Source: Nymphaea colorata
Lineage: Eukaryota > Streptophyta > Magnoliopsida > Nymphaeales > Nymphaeaceae
Reading direction: 5' to 3'
Length of the DNA: 10,000 nucleotides
Assembly (NCBI RefSeq): GCF_008831285.2
Contig: NC_045140.1
Span: 30,584,977-30,594,976, forward strand
Part shown: piece by piece, positions 5,701-10,000 of the stretch
How positions within the stretch are numbered: position 1 is the stretch's first letter
Layout of the letters: every line of letters starts with the position of its first letter
The notes under the pieces: generated by a model
The model's input: the letters and a program-made list of their open reading frames with translations, nothing else
Database searches by the model: none
Told to the model about the DNA's origin: nothing
Made by a program: the position numbers and the translations under genes

Positions 5701-7913
5701 AGTGGTCGGATAAGGCTAGGGCAGCCTTTGAAAAGTTAAAGCTTGCCCTTATGTCTGCGCCCGTTCTTACACTCCCGGATTTCAACCAGCAGTTCACAAT
5801 AGAGACAGACGCATGTGAGGTTGGAATTGGGGCCGTTCTCAGCCAAGGAGGCCACCCTATCGCTTATATGTCTAAGGCGCTCACAAGTAGAGCGAAGCCT
5901 CTCTCTACTTATGAGAAAGAACTACTAGCGATAGTGTTGGCAGTGGAAAAGTGGCGGCCCTACCTTATAGGGCGTAGATTCACAGTTAAGACGGACCAAA
6001 ATTCTCTAAAGTACATGTTAAAGCAGAGAGTATCCACGCCTACCCAACAACGTTGGTTAGCAAAGCTGCTGGGATACGATTTCGAAATAGAGTACAAAAA
6101 GGGTCCGGAAAATACAGCGGCCGATTCTCTCTCTCGATTGACTGAGCAGTTCATGACTCTTTCGGTAGTGGAAACTGATGTTTGGGATAGGTTAGCCCAG
6201 GAACAACAAGCAGATCAGTCCCTAAGGCTAGTCCGTGCATCAACAGAACAACATCCAGGATCCATTCCCTTCTATACCGTCAGAGGGAATCTATTATATA
6301 GGAAGAACCGAGCAGTGGTTCCTCCAGAGTCTGGGCTTAAGCAGGAACTCCTGCGTCATTTCCATGACACCCCTGCCGCGGGTCATGAGGGGGTTTCTAA
6401 AACCCTAAGCAGAATTAAAGCCCAATTTTGGTGGCGTGGCATGAAGGCAGAGGTACAAAGGTACATCCGGAGTTGCCTGGTATGCCAGAGGGAAAAGTAC
6501 GAGGCCATTAGACCTCCAGGACATTTAGTTCCCCTCCCCATACCAGCCAAACCATGGACCGATGTGACCATGGATTTTATTGACGCCATGCCCCGCTCCG
6601 AAGGCAAGGAAGCTGTGCTAGTGGTAGTGGACCGTCTGACCAAGTACAGCCACTTCGCTCCCTTGCCTAGGTCGTATCAAGGGCCAATGGTGGCCAGCGT
6701 GTACCAGGAGTATGTTGGAAAGCTCCACGGAATGCCACAATCAGTCGTATGTGACAGAGATTCAATTTTCCTTAGCGCATTTTGGCAGGAGTACATGAAG
6801 CTTATGGGTACAACGCTCAAGTTTAGTACAGCCCATCACCCACAGACAGACGGGCAGAGCGAAATCGTAAATCGATCTCTTGAAACCTATTTGAGGTGTT
6901 TTGCAGGAGAAAGGCCACAGACTTGGGTAAAATTCTTACCTTGGGCAGAGTGGTCTTACAACACCAGTTTACATTCGTCAACAGGAATGACGCCTTTTGA
7001 AGGTGTATATGGGACCCCTCCTCCAAGTATCCCTAGATATGAAGGAGGTACAGCAGACGACGACAATGTAGACTGCGAGCTACGCACCCGTGAGGAAGTC
7101 CTTGACTCCCTCAAGCAAAACATTGCCAAAGCCCAGAACAGGATGAGACAGGTCTACAACAAAGGGCGAAAAGATCGAGAATTCGAAGTGGGTGATTACG
7201 TGTGGTTGAAGAGGTTGCCCCTCAAACAACGATCGTTAATGGGCCAACCCTATTCTAAGCTACTACCAAGGTATTATGGACCGTTTCCGGTATTACAAAA
7301 AGTAGGAAAGGCAGCATATCGACTGGGACTTCCGCGGGAAGCAATGGTGCACCCAGTTTTCCATATCACCAGGCTCAAGCCTCATCATGGTGATATTCCT
7401 ACAATGATCGAGCAGATACCGGAACAGGACAACTTGCCCACTCCCTATCGTATACTCAAACATAGATATGTCCAAAGACAAGGGAGAACACGGCATGAGG
7501 TATTAGTGGAATGGGAGGGACCTGACAGAGGAACCTCTTGGGAAGAGTTTGGGTCAGTGGCTCATCGCTTTCCCTCCTCTAGCGCTCGAGGACAAGCGCA
7601 TTCTAGGGAGGGGGAATCTGTTACGGACCAACTTGTAGGTCCAGACCCAACTCGGCGTGATCAGGCCGAAACCAGTCGGTCAAGACGAAAGGCCTCGGAT
7701 TTGTGGACACAGGCGCTAAGGCAGCACGAAGAAAGTCCAAGCGAGGCTAAGTCAGCACTCGAGCCAGTTGCAGCGGGCGGCGTGGGAGGAGCAACTAGGT
7801 CCGAAAGAGTGCTCAAACCAGGTGGAACTCAAGACGTTCTAGAACCTATTGCGAGGCTCACCGAGCTTGATCAGGTTAATCCGAGCGTGAGTCCAAATTC
7901 CCCGAACGCTTGA
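2739..7913 (+). CDS. gag-pol: Gag-Pol polyprotein with C-terminal chromodomain, 1,724 aa, intact
   Basis: This polyprotein makes the particle, copies the RNA and integrates the DNA. The start ATG has A at -3 and G at +4 and is the first ATG of the transcript. Gag (1-510): charged coiled-coil-like part 42-88, capsid-like domain about 203-360, zinc knuckle C430-X2-C433-X7-H441-X-C443, then an acidic Ser-rich linker 453-480. Protease: D540-N541-G542-A-T, with ILG at 609-611; Asn replaces the usual Ser/Thr. RT: D814 and FFDD 876-879. RNase H: D1024, E1061, D1086, D1129. Integrase: H1209, H1216, C1246, C1249, then D1279, D1339, E1375 (D-X35-E), GPF 1514-1516. Chromodomain about 1571-1604, with W1592 and W1601 but few cage aromatics, as in the group II type. 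Gag and Pol share one frame with no stop or frameshift. Residues from about 1627 on are encoded inside the 3' LTR and form a polar tail without a recognised domain. Confidence 0.96.
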   Translation: MGKSKKQFNPDEPVLEEPLNDQPEEAPSTQAGPVPNYAMGRILNIEKELLQMRNDMNKSDQVRKRELERQNRERQNEMDEIRGLLKQLATNQNPGGERTTQGPNKGKGVLGAPTYPTDTEIDPNNLSHIGTSTEGGRLLHMGPPQERQPIEPTSEYYRTPRVQRFASSRMNRTYYDSEVEQDESPLRPRRAQRQLQEERRTPTVRYEFPKFNGEHLREWLFMAERYFLCHRVPQDEWIEIATANMTGEATTHYLWFDHKTADPTWEKYKASLQLQFGDSTFIDYDEDLKNLVQSSTVAAYQRQFERLASMVQWPEKALIGAFKGGLKSEVKRELKIHRFNRLEECFAMARLYEEQIEEKRAEKKAHKMDKQRRRPSYSSGSRFRGKEPTPIRRGSDYRPPQGPNQGQGRKPPTRYLTPKQIEEFRRKGLCYRCEGKWDKNHQCPTYYRVQVVSDDESSSCSDSSTTPYETSSSSSDEEIVIKRRAKQAEKKKEVRIEETPAKEEKPTEAESLHSMQDPNKPNSFRVFGRINGHKVLILLDNGATKNFLTEEAARRCNVSLESSHPQTIIVGGGMRLKCHNEGKGIEVVIRRKPFKIDFLVIPLDGVDLILGMPWFFTLGIISWDVKNFSMTFTPDGDEEPMTLQGLTSTTRPKTALRAIEAEQPACWVMALATDVPEKEEQKEIVPERIQLVLNQYEDVFEEPKGLPPQRSYDHRIIMTHGAEPVNVRPYRYGYNQKAEIERLVKEMLESGIVQPSSSPFSSPVLLVKKKDNTWRFCVDYRALNEATVKDRHPIPVIDELLDELAGATIFSKIDLRAGYHQIRMYKDDVHKTAFRTHDGHYEFLVMPFGLTNAPATFQRCMNDVFRHYLRDFILVFFDDILIYSQSEESHQKHLAIALQVLRDNQLYAKMSKCSFGQPSIGYLGHIVCQQGVRADPEKLEAMQKWPLPKDLKGLRGFLGLTGYYRRFIQGYGLIAQPLTQMLKKGAFQWSDKARAAFEKLKLALMSAPVLTLPDFNQQFTIETDACEVGIGAVLSQGGHPIAYMSKALTSRAKPLSTYEKELLAIVLAVEKWRPYLIGRRFTVKTDQNSLKYMLKQRVSTPTQQRWLAKLLGYDFEIEYKKGPENTAADSLSRLTEQFMTLSVVETDVWDRLAQEQQADQSLRLVRASTEQHPGSIPFYTVRGNLLYRKNRAVVPPESGLKQELLRHFHDTPAAGHEGVSKTLSRIKAQFWWRGMKAEVQRYIRSCLVCQREKYEAIRPPGHLVPLPIPAKPWTDVTMDFIDAMPRSEGKEAVLVVVDRLTKYSHFAPLPRSYQGPMVASVYQEYVGKLHGMPQSVVCDRDSIFLSAFWQEYMKLMGTTLKFSTAHHPQTDGQSEIVNRSLETYLRCFAGERPQTWVKFLPWAEWSYNTSLHSSTGMTPFEGVYGTPPPSIPRYEGGTADDDNVDCELRTREEVLDSLKQNIAKAQNRMRQVYNKGRKDREFEVGDYVWLKRLPLKQRSLMGQPYSKLLPRYYGPFPVLQKVGKAAYRLGLPREAMVHPVFHITRLKPHHGDIPTMIEQIPEQDNLPTPYRILKHRYVQRQGRTRHEVLVEWEGPDRGTSWEEFGSVAHRFPSSSARGQAHSREGESVTDQLVGPDPTRRDQAETSRSRRKASDLWTQALRQHEESPSEAKSALEPVAAGGVGGATRSERVLKPGGTQDVLEPIARLTELDQVNPSVSPNSPNA
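7605..7616 (+). other. Polypurine tract
   Basis: AGGGAGGGGGAA is a pure purine run ending two bases before the 3' LTR start at 7619. It resists RNase H and primes plus-strand synthesis. It lies inside the gag-pol frame, encoding residues around 1622-1626, so it is under both coding and priming constraint. Confidence 0.9.
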
Positions 7914-7919
7914 GCCTAT

Positions 7920-8208
7920 CTAAAGCCGAGAGGCTTAGGTTCAGGTCCGAGCCAATCGGACTTGACCCATGCTCGAATTTCCGAAGTGTGGGCGGTAACC
8001 CACACGAGGTCCCCGCCCTAAGTCCACAAGACTTAGGGACTTTAGCTTTCGATTTTTGAGTTGGGCGCTAGGCCCGGTTTAGGTTGCGTCATCTATTTCA
8101 TGTCGACGTCAAGTTTTGTAGTAGAGACCTAGCAAGGCGGGTTGTGCCTTGCGCATTTTTGACATTAGACTAAGTAGCGAGCTAGGTTAACATGTAATTA
8201 GGGCTCGC
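7920..8208 (+). other. Row of stem-loops after the gag-pol stop codon
   Basis: This noncoding stretch holds six inverted repeats in series. They are AAGCC/GGCTT with a GAGA (GNRA-type) loop at 7923-7936; a 9-bp stem with one G-U pair at 7942-7950/7956-7964; GTGTGGG/CCCACAC at 7986-8005; a perfect 9-bp stem CCCTAAGTC/GACTTAGGG with a 5-base loop at 8016-8038; GCAAGGC/GCCTTGC at 8132-8152; and GCGAGC/GCTCGC with a 20-base loop at 8177-8208. In the 3' LTR they lie in the 3' untranslated part of the gag-pol message; in the 5' LTR they lie just upstream of the promoter. Function unknown. Confidence 0.6.
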
Positions 8209-8219
8209 ATTATGTTTAG

Positions 8220-8227
8220 TATATATT
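8220..8227 (+). promoter_or_regulatory. LTR core promoter, TATA box
   Basis: TATATATT is followed about 25-35 bases later by the presumed start (8242-8260) and then by CTCTCTCTCTCC at 8288-8299, a pyrimidine patch common around plant starts. Independent support comes from ATG usage: five ATGs occur at 7969-8241 (7969, 8100, 8192, 8212, 8239) and none afterwards until gag. The ATGs at 8192, 8212 and 8239 all hit a stop by 8244. The functional copy is the equivalent site in the 5' LTR, left of the window. Confidence 0.7.
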
Positions 8228-8241
8228 CTGTAAACTCAATG

Positions 8242-10000
8242 TAGAAAGGATCGAAAAATTAATCAAAGATTGGTATTTGGTGTGGCACTCTCTCTCTCCT
8301 CGCACGAGGCTTCTCCCCTCTCGTCTCCCACCTTGTTCAACCCGAGAACCAGGCGTCTTCTCCCTCCTCGCGTCCTCTACCTCCACGACGCTTCCGAATC
8401 CAGAAATTCCTTGAAGAGCCGCCGTCCGAGACATAGGCATAAGGAAGAAGGCATCGGCGGATCTCCACCACCGGCGGCGATCCCTCCCTTGTCACGTAAG
8501 TACCCCCTTTCGAGCTTTTTCAAAGTTCTGAAATCGGTGCCTTTGCCCTGATCACGAGGGTACTGTGAGGCCGATTCCAGCATAGGGAAGATTGAAGGCG
8601 ACGGATCTACCGCCGGCTTCAATTCGACACCGAAGAGGAGACGAATTTCGATCTCTCTCTCGCTGCCCGATTGCTGCATTCTGCCTTAGAACACAGGGCG
8701 TCTTCTCTCGGTTCCTCCCTCGGCATACCCGAAGAGGGGAATCAGAATTTGGGCGTTTTCTGTTCTAATCAGAAATTGCAGATCGCGTCGCGGGATTGAA
8801 ATCAGACGTTTGATCCCTAGTAGGCAGTTGGCCGGATTAGAAAGACAAATCGATAAGAAAATTACAATTTCTAGCGGCCTGTTCTCCCTTTTGATCTGTC
8901 GGACCAGAGGCTCAAAAGTTAAGAAATCTCGCTCTCTGGTCGAGATCTGAAGAAGAGGAGTGATCCCCGTGAATCGCCCAGAAAAGAGCTTTCTAAATAT
9001 CAAAAAGGGGCGAGTTCCGTCGGCTGGATCTCGAGATAGAATCTCGCCGGAAAATTGTTTGAATCCGGCCATCGCTGCTAATTCCGGTGGTCGCCATTGA
9101 TTCCGGCGTTAGGGACCGAATTGCCCTTCTTCCCTAGTGTTTTAACTAAAATTTTGAAAGGGGTATTACGGTCAATTAAGTTCCGAGCGTTAGCTCAGGC
9201 CGCCGGTGCGAATTGGAGCTTCCTCCTCCGTCGCATCTGCCATTTCCGGCAAGTCCACCTCCGTTTCATCTCAGCCTTTAATTTCGACATCTGTCCATCA
9301 TCCAGCCGCCCATCTGTGCCCTTGTCCCAGCTGCTGCCATCTGTCCCGATTCAGGATCAGCTCGCAATCAGCTGCTCCACCGAATTAGGAAGCAATCTCG
9401 CAGCCGCCGCTCCCCTTCCAGCTCCTCGCCATCTCCACCGCGTCAACCCTAACTCGCAAGGATCCTCACGCGTTCATCTTGACACGTGTCGCAATCCGAG
9501 CCAGCCCTCCGCCACCTCACTCGCCACCTCACCTGCCAGCTACCCACCTTGGTCCCGCATCTCGCCACTTGTCCCCCAGCCAGGCCCTGCGAGATCCCCT
9601 TTTCCTATTTCCTTGGATCTTTCCTCCTTAGTTTTAGGAAACTCCTCCACCTCGCGCCATCTTACCTATTCTTCCTCAGCCGTTTCCTCCTTTCCCTCTT
9701 GATCCGATCCGCAGTAATCCTCCACCGTAGATCTGGTCCACGTGTCCCCATCTCAGCCTTAGCCTCATCCGAGCTCACACGAGAGCGCCACCTGGCCCTT
9801 CGCCCCCAATCTCCTCTCCTTCCTTGTCGCATTTCTCCCTAACCCTTAGGCGAGAATTCGAGCTCCATTCCTAAGAGCTAGCGTTCTCTAGCTCTCTCTG
9901 TCGTGTCCGTCCGTCTTGCCACGTGGCAAGCATCGGTGCATTCCCTGGGTAAGACCAGCCCAGTCAACCGAACCCACTAGGCAACCTCCTGCACCGAACC
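8242..10000 (+). other. ATG-free transcribed LTR leader, first part (as seen in the 3' LTR)
   Basis: No ATG occurs on the plus strand in these 1,759 bases. The open frames start at TTG, GTG or ATT and have no recognisable domain. The stretch 8242-9416 resembles a plant 5' untranslated exon and intron in texture: CT-rich, CGGCGG/CGCCGG words, TTCCGG words. A GTAAGT at 8496-8501 looks like a splice donor. I see no gene. The sequence continues, via the shared segment, into window positions 585-2738. Confidence 0.8.
9417..10000 (+). repeat. LTR segment present twice, copy 2
   Basis: It is identical to 1-584. It carries the same three CACGTG boxes (9483-9488, 9739-9744, 9920-9925) and the first TTGAC-type hexamer at 9962-9967. 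It is cut by the window end; the LTR continues. Confidence 0.97.

Larger units (their letters stand above)
1..10000 (+). mobile_element. Ty3/gypsy chromovirus LTR retrotransposon, Reina-like, missing both outer ends
   Basis: The window reads partial 5' LTR, PBS, leader, gag-pol with chromodomain, polypurine tract, partial 3' LTR, all on the plus strand. The order PR-RT-RNase H-IN defines Ty3/gypsy, and the GPF module plus chromodomain after integrase defines a chromovirus. RT wording (VDYRALNEATVKDRHPIP, ELLDEL, RAGYHQIRM) and integrase wording (VVVDRLTKYSHF, AEWSYNTS) recall the plant Reina branch; this is from memory, not a tree. Extrapolating the 9,416-bp offset between LTR copies gives LTRs near 3,913 bp, an internal part of 5,503 bp and a total near 13,329 bp, assuming no indel between the copies outside the window. 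Everything needed for autonomous movement seems present except for one suspect protease residue. Flanks and target-site duplication are not visible. Confidence 0.95.
7619..10000 (+). repeat. 3' LTR, 5' part (LTR positions 1-2382)
   Basis: It opens with TGTTACGGACC directly after the polypurine tract; TGTTA is the inverted complement of the LTR end TAACA at 2111-2115. The first 295 bases still code for the gag-pol tail. A noncoding hairpin-rich stretch follows (7920-8208), then a TATA box (8220-8227) and an ATG-free transcribed stretch from 8242. From 9417 it repeats window positions 1-584 exactly. The end of the LTR is predicted about 1.5 kb beyond the window. Confidence 0.93.

Noticed and set aside
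8496-8501. GTAAGT as donor of a large leader intron, with acceptor-like sites near 2690 and 2708
   Set aside because: An intron would not need to be free of ATG. The depletion continues unbroken from 8242 to 2738, which points to a retained leader. A minor spliced form cannot be excluded without RNA reads.
8270-8551. 93-codon frame after the TATA box as a captured exon
   Set aside because: It starts at TTG, with no ATG in any frame nearby, so it is not translatable by normal scanning. It is better read as leader.
1-10000. CRISPR array, tRNA or rRNA gene, or bacterial operon
   Set aside because: No spaced identical repeats and no tRNA or rRNA sequence were seen; the initiator tRNA match is only the 12-base primer-binding site.

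Overview
The window lies entirely inside one large LTR retrotransposon of the Ty3/gypsy (Metaviridae) chromovirus group. The host is almost certainly a land plant. The evidence is a primer-binding site matching the 3' end of plant initiator tRNA-Met, a single fused gag-pol frame ending in a chromodomain, and plant-style promoter and leader composition (TATA box, CT-rich patch). No host gene is visible and the species cannot be told. RT and integrase motifs look most like the Reina branch of plant chromoviruses, but the element is far larger than usual for that branch.

Layout. Positions 1-2115 are the 3' part of the upstream LTR. Positions 2116-2738 hold the PBS and an untranslated leader. Positions 2739-7913 are one intact 1,724-codon gag-pol frame (Gag, zinc knuckle, protease, reverse transcriptase, RNase H, integrase, chromodomain). 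A polypurine tract at 7605-7616 precedes the downstream LTR, which starts at 7619 and runs off the window. Positions 1-584 and 9417-10000 are the same LTR segment and are identical base for base. With that 9,416-bp offset, the LTR is inferred to be about 3,913 bp and the whole element about 13.3 kb; both outer ends and the target-site duplication are outside the window.

Main observation. From 8242, just after a TATA box at 8220-8227, through the rest of the LTR and the whole leader up to the gag start codon at 2739, I find no ATG on the coding strand: about 3.9 kb of unique sequence where roughly 50 would be expected. CAT, the same triplet on the other strand, occurs about 41 times. This looks like an extremely long 5' untranslated leader under selection against upstream start codons, and it places transcription start close to 8242-8260.

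Other points of interest: gag-pol runs about 97 codons into the 3' LTR; a row of stem-loops lies between its stop codon and the TATA box; twin bulged hairpins lie in the leader; the LTR has a dense TTGAC(C/T) cluster and three CACGTG boxes; and the protease active site reads D-N-G instead of D-S/T-G in an otherwise intact, very young copy.
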